Of a stretch of 64,000 bases of DNA, positions 24,687-36,129 are shown piece by piece (position 1 is the first letter of the stretch; each line of letters begins with the position of its first letter). Source of the DNA: Atrina japonica. Its lineage: Eukaryota > Mollusca > Bivalvia > Pterioida > Pinnidae. The notes under the pieces are model-generated. The model had not been told where the DNA came from. It saw only the letters and a program-made list of their open reading frames with translations, and ran no database searches. The position numbers were made by a program, and so were the translations under genes. Location: NCBI GenBank assembly GCA_030159075.1, contig BROG01000250.1, positions 124,001 through 188,000 on the forward strand, given 5' to 3'.

Positions 24687-25235
24687 CATATTCAACTCTT
24701 ATCAGAGCAAAACTTGAAATCTCAATACTCACCGACCAATCACATTGCTATTCAACGAACAATTAATTGGTACGCCCTTAAAGCGGTTATTTCCTGTTTG
24801 AAAGTGAGGCACGAATTTAGAACCCTGTCGGTCCGATGTCATCTAATGCTACTTGGACTTTTATACTGACATAAACAAAGATAAAAAATGAGCAACACAG
24901 TATCCTATCCACATCAAATCAGTAGGTTAGTTATTACTGAATTCAAAACTATATGGTTTTGTTACATTTTATTTTATTCCAAAGTAATACATGCGGCGAA
25001 CGTGCTAAGGGCCACGAAATATGGACACCCTATGGTATAGTTTACATGCCTAGTCAACCGCATTCTTTGTATAAATTTCAGAAGGATTCGTTAATACAAA
25101 CATGAATTATGATCATTTATCAAATATTAACAAATAAAGCTCATTACTCCTAATTTCAAAAGTCAAATTCGTAAGAATCGAAAGATGCCTAGTCTTCATG
25201 GAACCAAATATCGCGTAAATATATCGTAACGTTTC

Positions 25236-26490
<1,255 letters not shown>

Positions 26491-26496
26491 CCAGGT

Positions 26497-26905
26497 TATT
26501 TCAATTTCCGACTTTTACTTGATGTACAGTAGTAGAGCCAGTCATTTCAATTTCCGACTTTTACTTGATGTACAATGGTAGAGCCAGTCATTTCAATTTC
26601 CGACTTTTACTTGATGTACAGTGGTAGAGCCAGTCATTTCAATTTCTGACTTTTACTTGATGTACAGTGGTAGAGCCAGTCATTTCAATTTCCGACTTTT
26701 ACTTGATGTACAGTGGTAGAGCCAGTCATTTCAATTTCCGACTTTTACTTGATGTACAGTGGTAGAGCCAGTCATTTCAATTTCCGACTTTTACTTGATG
26801 TACAGTGGTAGAGCCAGTCATTTCAATTTCCGACTTTTACTTGATGTACAGTGGTAGAGCCAGTAATTTCAATTTCCGACTTTTACTTGATGTACAGTGG
26901 TAGAG
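26497..26905 (+). repeat. 46-bp minisatellite, nine copies
   Basis: Each unit contains catttcaatttccgactttt, then acttgatgtacagtggtag and agccagt. The copies are almost identical (single changes such as ctgactttt in the fourth), so this end is recently amplified. A 46-bp unit does not keep reading frame. Confidence 0.95.
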
Positions 26906-27615
26906 CCAGTTATTTCTTTTTTCTACTTTTACTTGATGTACAGTATTAGAGCCAGTTATTTCTACTTTTACGTGTTGTACAGTGTTAGAGCCAGTTATTT
27001 CTACTTTTACGTGTTGTACAGTGTTAGAGCCAGTTATTTCTACTTTTACGTGATGTACAGTGTTAGAGCCAGTTATTTCTACTTTGACGTGATGTACAGT
27101 ATTAGAGCTAATTATTTCTATTGTTTACTTTTACTTGATGTACCGTGTTAGAGCCAGTTATTTTTACTTTTACGTGATGCACAGTATTAGAGCTAATTAT
27201 TTCTGTTGTTTACTTTTACTTGATGTACCGTGTTAGAGCCAGTTATTTTTACTTTTACGTGATGCACAATATTAGAGCCAGTTATTTCTACTTTTACGTG
27301 ATGCACAGTGTTAGAGCCAGTTATTTTTACTTTTACGTGATGTACAGTGTTAGAGCCAGTTATTTTTACGTGATGTACAGTGTTAGAGCCAGTTATTTCT
27401 ACTTTTACGTGATGTACAGTGTTAGAGCCAATTATTTCTACTTTGACGTGATGTACAGTGTTAGAGCCAGTTATTTCTACTTTGACGTGATGTACAGTAT
27501 TTCTACTTTGACGTGATGTACAGTGTTAGAGCCAGTTATTTCTATTGTTGACGTGATGTACAGTGTTAGAGCCAGTTATTGCTATTGTTTACTTTTACTT
27601 GATGCACAGTATTAG
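26906..27615 (+). repeat. 39-bp minisatellite, about 17 copies, derived from the 46-bp unit
   Basis: Units keep the end of the 46-bp unit (acagtgttagagccagtt) but have atttctacttttacgtgatg in place of the longer start, 7 bp shorter. Several copies carry larger inserts (attgtttacttttact). Because 39 is a multiple of three, open frames of 84 and 98 codons appear, repeating a YSVRASYFYFYVM-like 13-residue motif. No signal for a real gene was found, so I annotate it as repeat. Confidence 0.9.
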
Positions 27616-27619
27616 ACTT

Positions 27620-29425
27620 CATCAGAATCTAAGAGGTAAAAAAGGAAAAGAAATTTTTAAAAAGAAAACACGGCTAATGTCCCTTTAACGTTTATACATA
27701 AACTTCAGTAATGGAATACTATTTACATCCAAACCATGATTCGATTTTTAGTCGATATATGTGTGCTGTTTGAAACCAAATTAAATTATTAAACTTTCAT
27801 GCAGTCGATAGTTGATTCACGGATAACAAACTGCGGGGTTCATAGTATACGTCCTATCAATTAAGTTGAATGTGAGATACGCGAGTGACAAAATCCTTTA
27901 TGTATTTATTATATCCATAGTGAATCCTCCGGACTAAGGATTATTATGTCGCCCTCACGCCTTTCTGCAAGTTTTAGATTGTGAAAGCGTAAATACAAAT
28001 TGGAGCATTAGCATTGAACTACCCAATTGAACGCCGGCTTTCATTTTTCTTAATTTTTACACTTTTACGATCTGACATAGTCAGATCGTCTAGAAATGAG
28101 TCTGGCTCAAAATGGTGGACTGTTTAAAAACTGCAATTTACATTTTATCAATTGTCTTGAATATAGCCATTTTTCATTGGATTATGAATAATACCTTCAG
28201 TACATTGATATGGACTTGAATTATTAAAGTTAATAACTGCATGACATTCAAAGTAATGGATATTTGAATACAGTTTTGTGAGTAAGACAATAAAGCAAAC
28301 GCTATAGTCCTACTGATCGACATACGTATGTTTTTGTGCATTCCATTTCGTGGAATTTGCTGTCTAACTTCAGTAAGATGTTATATAATTAGAGATGAGT
28401 AATGTTGTAAACTATTAATTTACTGGTTCGTTGTAACAGCCGCATCATTCGTCACTCGTTTCAGTACTTTCATTATTTTGTTTCATTAGGAACAGGACGC
28501 ATTCGGTTTGCTAATATACATGATAATTACATAGTTAATCCCGTAATGACAATACGCAGTACACGAACTCTGGATTGTCATAAGCAATTCTTCTATGCAT
28601 TGATTTCAGCTTTGTTGATCCTCCAGTCAATTTGTAAACACTGATAACAACAAAATGTTTGAGTTACATATAGCATCCCAATGCCTATAGATAAAATGTT
28701 TCAAATGGTTTCATATCATTTGGTATAGATGAACAAGCGTTCCTTGAATACTACTTTTAATTAAAACGGAGTTAAAGTGAAAATGAATGTCAATGAATAT
28801 TCAAACAGTACGACAGCTTGGACATAATTACGATATCAACGTGAAGAACAACTGCGAATCCCAAATGGCTTGGGTCCAGGTGTTCGGAAGGGGCCAGGTG
28901 TCTGGGAGGAGTCAGCGTAGTAACATATAAATCCGATAAGCTACCATCTGAAAATGCTGACTTCGCATAACTGAAGCAGTATACGCTTTGTAAACATTTA
29001 CATTTTAATTTTTCTTATAGTTTTCAGGTTGATAGTGAATATATCCATAAAGCAGTTTTATTAAAGGAAATTATTCCTTAAATTTGTTTCACGCTTTCTC
29101 TGCTATTCTGATTGTTTTCGAGATGTTAGCCAAATTTACGAAAAAATCAATATTTGAAATGGGAAAGAAAACACTTGTATGGAGCCAAGTAAATATTATA
29201 AACATAATACCAGTTATAATACTCAAGACAATCATTTCTGGTAATTAGACTTCAACAGTTGAGCTTCAATTTTAAAGAGATTTTCTAAAGAGAAAGTCGT
29301 TTCAGACAAGGTCAAATAATAAATCTAAACGTATAGCCAAAATCCGCCGAAGAGTAACCAATATAAAAAGATGGCTATCTTTGCTAACAATTTTAGCTGT
29401 ATACCCGCTAATTATCTTTCAGTAT
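27620..29425. other. Intergenic AT-rich DNA
   Basis: Nothing recognisable on either strand. Confidence 0.4.
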
Positions 29426-29429
29426 GGGG

Positions 29430-29495
29430 ATCCTGTTTAACAGAGGATGCTTACTCCTCCATGGCACCCGATCCCACCTCTTGGACATCCTAAAA
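29430..29495 (+). mobile_element. Short Penelope-type 3' fragment
   Basis: gatgcttactcctccatggc followed by cccgatcccacctcttgg matches the reverse complement of the same module at 23.2 kb. Confidence 0.55.
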
Positions 29496-29835
29496 AGTTT
29501 TACTTTGATATCAGAGATTTTTTATACATTAGGATTTTTTGTTTGTTTGTTGTTTAACGCCACTTTCACCAATATTCTTTATACATTATGAAGTACCCCT
29601 CTTAGGTATATTGGATAGCATTCTGGAGTATGACCAAGACATTCACTCTCTTTCGCAAATCATGCTTTTCACCGAACTTTACTTTTTCATCATATTTTAC
29701 TTTTTCACCGTATTTGACCCGTTCATCGATCTAGAAAGGTTCCCATGGAACATTTGCGCCGGGTGTGGCATGCCAGCAGAGGACGCCGACTCTTTCCGGT
29801 CACCTTGTCATATCCCGTTTGTGATTCGCAATTAT

Positions 29836-29916
29836 TATTCATGTTGAGACCATCTAATTCGTCATGTTCTAATGGACTTGAGTTTCAATTATTCATGTTG
29901 AGACCATCTAATTCGA
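29836..29916 (+). repeat. Two-copy direct duplication
   Basis: attattcatgttgagaccat followed by ctaattcg occurs twice, 51 bp apart. This is a local tandem duplication. Confidence 0.85.
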
Positions 29917-30144
29917 TGTCCAAGATAATGAACAAATCTGGTGAATATTGAATACATACGATTCAACTACTACTTTCGAACAACTCAAAGTTCCACTTAC
30001 TGAATGAAATATGGTAGTCCTTGTCACCTCTTCTCACTAAATATTTAATCCCTGTACACAAAAGAGTCGTGCGTATGTGTGTGTTTTACGTAACATTCAA
30101 CATTTTTAGTTATATTATGGCTGCTAGTTTTAGAGAACGTGGTT

Positions 30145-30215
30145 ACAATGTACCCGGGAAGAGCCTTCTGTAAGTAAACTGGCAAACTATCGCACTGATT
30201 AAAGTGAGAAACGTC
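30145..30215 (-). mobile_element. SINE family B internal fragment
   Basis: acccgggaagagccttctgt and gtaagtaaactggcaaacta correspond to the antisense of SINE B body text (ttgccagtttac, ctttacccaggta). Confidence 0.5.
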
Positions 30216-30219
30216 AAAA

Positions 30220-31280
30220 TTAAAATTTTAAGGTCGATCCTTTTCACCACTCGTGTGCTTTTCGAGCAATGTATATAGTGATTTAAGAATTTTTATGCCT
30301 GTGTACATCTCTTGTTTGTTAGTATATATCAATAATAACAATAACAATAGTAATAAAACTAGAAGAACATTTTTTGTACAAAAAAACAGCCAATGTCAAT
30401 CAGAAACATTTAGGTTCTAATTTAATAGCTCGGAGAGAAAACAAAATCGACATTTGAAGCTGATATTTAAAAACAAATCTCAATCACACTGACCGGTGGG
30501 TTTCTTACCAAAATATTTCAAATTTCACTCGATGATGAATATAAAAGATCTCAGATAAATACATTTTTTGGTCTTAATGGCCATGTTGGATTGTGGATTG
30601 GCATAAAAGTGAACAAGTCTGATTGACATTCACAAATTATACATCCCTGTCAAATTGTGAGTTAACTGGTCAAGTACGTAAAGTAAAACGACAAAGTGAA
30701 TCGATCTAACATGAGTAAATCGACAACTTTGATGAGGGACACAAGGGGATGAAATAGATCACAAGAACATTTCAGTCTAGGTGCGCTAATGATACACTAA
30801 ATTGAAGCCTTGAATGTAAACGTCAATAAACAGTTAAATGATATTTACTTTATTCAAACATGTTCCATGGCATTCAAAATACAAACCGAAATTTTTGGAA
30901 GCAGTATACAACAAAAGAAACACTTTAAAGATAGCTGATGTCATGTAAACCTCCACATATTTCTGTTAATAACATACAACGCTCGTATCAAAATTTTGGC
31001 AGAAAGGGAGATTACTAGACAATTATAAATGCATCTATTTTTATGAGTACATGATGATGGTGGTCTGACTTGATTTAGACGAGCACCATGTATAATTAAA
31101 ACACTTATCACTTGTCCTTGCGAGGCTTGGAATGTGATGACTAATAGGTATATTTGTGTTCTACTTTCATACATAAAGTAAGGTCGTTGAACTTAAAGGT
31201 TTCCAGAGTTTTAAAACAATATAAAATATCGGATACCAAAGCATACAAATCTTCAGGATGTTCAGGATACATGTACAAAA
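30220..31280. other. Intergenic AT-rich DNA
   Basis: No gene was recognised. It lies 3' of the minus-strand Cys-loop receptor gene, beyond the Penelope-type fragment at 31285-31405. Confidence 0.4.
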
Positions 31281-31284
31281 TTGG

Positions 31285-31405
31285 TGATATTGGACAAACA
31301 CCGACCTCTGGAAATCAAGAGTAGGATAAGGTCCCATGGAGGAGTTAGCATTCCCTGTTGATCAGTCAAATCTGCTGTGAGTCCACAGCCAAGTTCAAAT
31401 GAAAT
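31285..31405 (-). mobile_element. Penelope-type 3' fragment
   Basis: ggacaaacaccgacctctgg, tcccatggaggagttagcat and gctgtgagtccacagccaag match the 23.2-kb module with scattered changes. It lies about 370 bp downstream of the stop codon of the receptor gene. Confidence 0.6.
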
Positions 31406-31773
31406 CATATTTGCGACGGTGTGGCGTTCTAACAGGGGACTCCTATCCGAGATCCAATTTGTCATTTTTCTATTGGAATTTCAGTTTCCATGAACCATTG
31501 ATTTTTTCATTTTTATTTCATGATGCAATATTTGTCTTGCAATAATATATAATTACCAACGCATACATGTCTGAATAAATAATATTTCAAAAATGTTATT
31601 AGATTACATTGCAAAGAATTTAATCATAAGAAACTCAAACATAAATCCGATAAATACACGTTTTCTGTATTCGTGACTATAAATAATAAACAGTTCTAAG
31701 CGATTGCAATGTCTACAACAGAATTGATAAGAGCACATACATGTGGTGTTTGCAACATGCAATTAATGTGTAT

Positions 31774-32997
31774 TCACACTAATACATAACAGAGAAAAAT
31801 GAATATGGAGGTAACGTGTGTGACTAAAATGAGGTAGAGAAATAATCTCTCCAAAGATTCAGCAATGTCAGTCCAGTTGACGCTGTTGACTGCTACGTTA
31901 TGGGTGGATCCGGAATTATTTAAAAGTGTATTGTTAGTTTCGTACTTTTCTGCTTCTGCTCCCTTTGATTTATCCCTGGAAAAATGTTTAGCGATGAATT
32001 GATAAAATGAGTTAGTTTTTTCTTGTTCCTTTTTGTGGTATACACGTAATATTATGACTTGTGATAACACAACAATAGCACTTAATATCAAAAGCCAGCA
32101 CAAATAGAATCCTAGTGCAAATATGTTCTCCGATGATTTCGGAGTCTCTTCGTTTATGAGCGTCAAGAAAACAGCAAACGTTAGGAATATAGACATGCTC
32201 ATTCCCATCTTCTCGCCACCATCCGTGGGTAGTAGAAAACAAAAGATGTCAAGAACAGATAAAATTATTACCGGGATAATGATTTCAAGTACGTAGTACA
32301 AGGGTCGTCTTCGAATTTTGAAAATGTAGTGAATTTCAGTAAAATTTTTCTCACCTGGGAGCAATTTTTTTTCGTAAAAAGTTTCGTAGATTATCCATTC
32401 CCCATTCTGTTCATAGTTACTGAGATTTATTGTCAAGTGCATGGGTTCTATGACAACACGATCATCGTCAGATACTCCCAAGCCAATCTTGATGACACAT
32501 GTTTGTACATCAAATGGAAATTTTTTAATGACAATGTCACATTTTGTTTTCATTTCCGAAAAATCCCAATATATGACTCTGCCAGTGTGTTCCAATACTA
32601 CGAGTTTATCTTTTACGTCTGAGCACTTACTTTCAGATAATTTATTACTAATGCAATAATCAGGCATCCAAATCTGACTTCCGGGAACGACGATAGACTT
32701 AATTCCGCCAAACTCTGTCATATTCCAGTGCAAAAAATCGTCTGTCCAATGCATGTGTGTCCAAACACTTGTTGAAATCGTCTGTTTGTATTCATCCACC
32801 TCTAATATGTTGAGCAAATACAGATCGTGTTCCAGTATAATTGGTTTCAGGTAGTCTTTAATTGGTCGGATAATCGGATCATTTTCTTTGAGAATCATTT
32901 TCCGCAGTCTAATTTCCGGATGGTCACGGGCATTTTCATTTACAGTTAACACCACAGGTATTAAAACAATAAAAACTAATATTGTTAATATCCACAT
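31774..32997 (-). CDS. Cys-loop ligand-gated ion channel subunit (nicotinic receptor-like), intronless
   Basis: This is a complete 407-residue frame from an ATG at 32997. An upstream TTG at 33006 is in frame, but a TAA lies 12 bases further up, so the ATG is preferred. Order: hydrophobic signal peptide (about 1-19); ligand-binding domain with WMPDY (loop A, about 110); the Cys-loop of 13 residues between Cys153 and Cys167 (KKFPFDVQTC); four membrane spans, TM1 about 234-256, TM2 about 264-282 after a GEK motif, TM3 about 291-317 and TM4 about 384-405. N-x-S/T sites lie outside. The product would form a pentameric plasma-membrane channel. GEK before TM2 fits cation-selective nicotinic/5-HT3 types. 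Missing are the vicinal Cys pair of loop C (so not an alpha subunit) and the usual loop B Trp (GLGVSDDD), so the ligand is unknown. The single exon suggests a retroposed or lineage-expanded gene. No lesion was seen. Confidence 0.85.
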   Translation of the reverse strand: MWILTILVFIVLIPVVLTVNENARDHPEIRLRKMILKENDPIIRPIKDYLKPIILEHDLYLLNILEVDEYKQTISTSVWTHMHWTDDFLHWNMTEFGGIKSIVVPGSQIWMPDYCISNKLSESKCSDVKDKLVVLEHTGRVIYWDFSEMKTKCDIVIKKFPFDVQTCVIKIGLGVSDDDRVVIEPMHLTINLSNYEQNGEWIIYETFYEKKLLPGEKNFTEIHYIFKIRRRPLYYVLEIIIPVIILSVLDIFCFLLPTDGGEKMGMSMSIFLTFAVFLTLINEETPKSSENIFALGFYLCWLLILSAIVVLSQVIILRVYHKKEQEKTNSFYQFIAKHFSRDKSKGAEAEKYETNNTLLNNSGSTHNVAVNSVNWTDIAESLERLFLYLILVTHVTSIFIFLCYVLV

Positions 32998-33021
32998 TAT
33001 TGGCAAGGCATCATGTAGTTA

Positions 33022-33565
33022 ATCTCTTCCAAACGCTATTGATGTGTTAAGTCTTTTCGACCCAACACCGTAAAACAATTAAATAACTTATTGATGATCT
33101 GTTCCGGAACAAAAATATATACCTATCAGTTAAATCTTCCCACCGGACAGTTCGACATCATTGTTTTTCTATGATAAAATATGTCAATTTACCAGAACTT
33201 ATACTCTTAAATCAATAATGACATTTGCTAGAAATAACGGCTGAATAGTAATATCACGTTAATGTGCTTTTCTGCATCAATTAAGACTGTGTGCCAATAT
33301 ATATATATTGATAAAACAGCATGAATAAACAAATTTAATTTCTAATGGATAAGGTCCGCCTTGTCCAGACAACTGCAGTTCTTATGTCAGCAGTGTTTAT
33401 GTAAATTTAAGGTTGAAAACATTTTTAGTCAGATATTTAAGATTGTAATTTTGTCATAATTTTGCACATGGATGTAAGAATTACGTTTAACGTTAACACA
33501 TCTGACGGTTAAAATCATCCTGACTCTGTTAATGTTTTATTGTCTGAACCAATTGCGACTCCAGT
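33022..33565. other. 5' flank of the receptor gene
   Basis: AT-rich DNA with no other gene. A promoter is expected here for the minus-strand receptor gene, but no specific element (TATA at a usable distance, known motif) can be supported by eye. Confidence 0.3.
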
Positions 33566-33569
33566 TTCT

Positions 33570-33690
33570 AGTCTTCATATTTGGCATCTGATCCCACCTA
33601 TTGGTTTCCAGAGGTCCTTGTTTGTAAATTTTTGCTGGATTTGTATCTGTGTCCTGCACATCCTAGATATTTATACTTTGGTCTCTGAGA
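33570..33690 (+). mobile_element. Penelope-type 3' fragment
   Basis: ctgatcccacctattggttt, ccagaggtccttgtttgtaa and ggatttgtatctgtgtcctg match the module at 23.2 and 36.0 kb in plus orientation. Confidence 0.6.
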
Positions 33691-33699
33691 TATTTTATA

Positions 33700-34765
33700 T
33701 TTATACATCAATTCGGTCTCAATGTGGATGTGACCGCTAAATGAGAATTTACTTCCTTCCATAGGGGCCTGATTCCATCTCTGTAAATCTTATTATTTAC
33801 ATTTGCATTATAATTCCCATCAGAATTTCGCCACATTTAAAAATCATTTTGATATTTATACTTCACGTTCTATAGCTCCTAGAATTAGAAACCATGCTCT
33901 CACTACGATATCTTACATTGTGAGATTTTCCAGATTCATTTCAATATATGTATTTAAGTTTGTGTACTTATCAAAGATTTTTGAGTACACCTGTTACCAG
34001 TGCTATTAATATACACGTTCATAGCTATCAAGCAACTGTATTCCTACAATGTTGCTTAGATTTTGTTATTGCCAGTCTAATCGCATTTCATATGACGTAT
34101 TCGCTTTACAATTTTATCGCATCATTTCCAATTATAAAGAGAGTGTGTTTGATACCAAGATTTGCAAAAACTGACAAACTCCAAGAAATTATGCGGAGTA
34201 TTTGGAGAACACAACAGGGGATGCTAAAGCAGATCAAAACGCTGCGGTTGATCAGCGCATTCTTAAATTTCACATTTCCTATACCTATGAGGTTAATAAT
34301 GGAAGATATTTATATTATTATAACCATCTTTTCATACGATTACAATATTATCTTATAGTCAGAAATTAGGTTTCAGATTTGTTTCAATTTTCATTAAGAT
34401 CTATTTAGCAAGATTAAAACTTTCTATTTACCTAGCAAAAAACATCAAAATAAATAAACGAATAGCAGAAAAACAAAAATTACGTAGTTAATGGAATATT
34501 ATCTAAAAAAAACAATTTCCAGCTCACGTGATTTCTCATGAGAGCTATTGCGATCGTTCCACATTGTCGTCCTTTAAACATTTACATTTTAAACTTCTTC
34601 AGAATCACTGGACCAGTTGAATTCAATCTTGGTACACATGTTCCTTATGATGTCCTGACCAAGTGTTAATGTTTTTGGGGCTGATCCGAAAATAAAAAAT
34701 GGCCGCCCTGGCATCTAATTGGCTGAAAACATTATCAACTTCTTCTTAAGAACCATTGAACCAAT
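33700..34765. other. Intergenic DNA with an unrecognised 136-codon frame
   Basis: The plus frame 33948-34358 is open for 136 codons (contains MRSIWRTQQGMLKQIKTLRL). It has no recognisable domain and AT-rich codons, so I do not call it a gene. Confidence 0.3.
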
Positions 34766-34768
34766 TGA

Positions 34769-34926
34769 GAGCCGGCCTGGCTCAGTCGGCACCTACTGTG
34801 ACACGGGACTTCCAGTTTTTACTGTCTCATTCGAAAGACATGAAACCAACCTGTCGCCGGTGGGACTCGAACTCACGACCTCACGATCCAGAGTCGAGCG
34901 AGCTACCGACTGAGCCAGGCCGGCTC
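34769..34926 (-). mobile_element. Foldback SINE family A derivative
   Basis: A 158-bp unit begins and ends with a perfect 21-bp inverted repeat made from the SINE tRNA-like head (gccggcctggctcagtcgg in sense at the left, antisense at the right). The middle is antisense SINE body (cacctactgtgacacgggac to cgccggtgggactcgaactc). The left head joins the antisense body at a short shared word (cggcacc/cgacacc). The SINE tail is absent. Confidence 0.85.
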
Positions 34927-34929
34927 ATC

Positions 34930-35885
34930 TGATCATTTGAATTAGGCATACTGAACATGAATAGCATTGTGTTTCAATTTACTCTAATTACTTACAGGTC
35001 TAAAATTATAAAATTACGAATGTAACGTGTAAATATACATGCCAAAGTATTAACTTGTAAAATGTGTATTTGAAATACGTTGAGGCTTCAGCCAAGGCAA
35101 CGAATTGTCTCCATTCCTCTTTAATGTCTTAATGTAAGAATATGGACTCGGCGATAGATTTTCGAAACGATGGATAGTATTTCTATATTCATTCACACAT
35201 GTGCTGATTTAAAGATTGAGCTTTACATAGGCCTGTTTGATTTATCTATTTATCATTATTTCTTACCATAAAGTGTATTTAGAGTTGAGTCATGTCATAC
35301 AACATATGTAATATTTCAATTGCTAAATATTGATGATGTGTCACAGGTTAAAAATATGTTTGTGTTCCGTAGTAATTTCGAGATAAATCCAAAGGACTCT
35401 GGCGCAACAACATGGGGTAGACCTGTAATATTGGAATTGAAAATAAAATAAAATCGACACCACAGCACCGTTTACTTTCATATAAACAACGGAAACTAAT
35501 CGATATTTTGGCTCCATGATTTTGTAATAATCCATAATAGTAGTGTTCTAGGTCTATAATCTATTTGAATTTATTAACTAGTGTAGATCTAGTCTAGACA
35601 CCAAAGGGAGAAACAATTAATTCAGGTAAGAGCATTGTCATTTGGTTAATGTCAAACGTATTTCAGAACGATATATGTGTATTACGTTTAAGTTATCTAG
35701 ATCTATATAGTCCAAGAGCTAGGGGTCGTTTATCTGACATTTATCATGAATAGACAGAACCTTTTATCGGTATTTATGAAAAAGGTTTTCCCATGGGACA
35801 TTCAGAACACACTGCTTGCGTGGTACAGCCGGGACGTTTAGCCAGAATTAACCCTTTTCTGTCATTTTGCTGGCTTTTGACTTAA
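34930..35885. other. Intergenic AT-rich DNA
   Basis: No gene, RNA or repeat was recognised. Confidence 0.4.
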
Positions 35886-35889
35886 TTTT

Positions 35890-36125
35890 TTTAATTTCTT
35901 TGGCGGTTGTTGAGACGTCTGTACCAATTGTGACGAGCATGCACTCCTCACGTGTTTCATTGGACTTGACGGTGGACTCACGGCGGGTGTGACTGGTCGA
36001 CAGGAGATGCTTACTCCTCCATGGCACCTGATCCCACCTCTTTGTTTCCAGAGGTCCGTGTTTGTCCATTTTTACAGGATTTGTATCTATGTCCTGGACA
36101 GTCTATTGATTTATACTTTGGTATG
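35890..36125 (+). mobile_element. Longest solo 3' fragment of the Penelope-type element
   Basis: In plus orientation it carries cggttgttgagacgtctgta, ccaattgtgacgagc, actcctccatggcacctgat, cagaggtccgtgtttgtcca and gtctattgatttatactttg. The order and text match 23155-23395 read on the minus strand. It contains no reverse transcriptase part. The 73-codon frame across it is not a gene. Confidence 0.65.
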
Positions 36126-36129
36126 TGAA

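Larger units (their letters stand above)
20399..24826 (+). mobile_element. Pogo-like DNA transposon with nested retroelement (tentative ends)
   Basis: agggtcttaaaatcgtgcct at 20399-20418 matches the reverse complement of 24807-24826 (agggttctaaattcgtgcct) at 17 of 20 positions. These are plausible terminal inverted repeats bracketing the transposase relic at 21.1-22.9 kb. A variant of the left repeat follows directly at 20419-20435. The Penelope-type relic with its (TA)n borders lies between the transposase 3' end and the right repeat, which accounts for the element's 4.4-kb length. A TA target duplication is not obvious at the outer edges, so the ends remain uncertain. Confidence 0.45.

Noticed and set aside
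26897..27516. Repetitive protein gene with 13-residue repeats
   Set aside because: The frame follows from a 39-bp unit length; neighbouring 46-bp units of the same array break it, and no start, splice or domain evidence exists.
26497..27615. CRISPR-like array
   Set aside because: Units are contiguous without unique spacers, in a eukaryotic genome; the same applies to 63000-63735.
32998..33006. TTG start adding three residues to the Cys-loop receptor
   Set aside because: Eukaryotic initiation favours the ATG at 32997, which also begins directly at the signal peptide.
33948..34358. 136-codon open frame as a gene
   Set aside because: No recognisable domain, AT-driven composition, no splice or promoter support.
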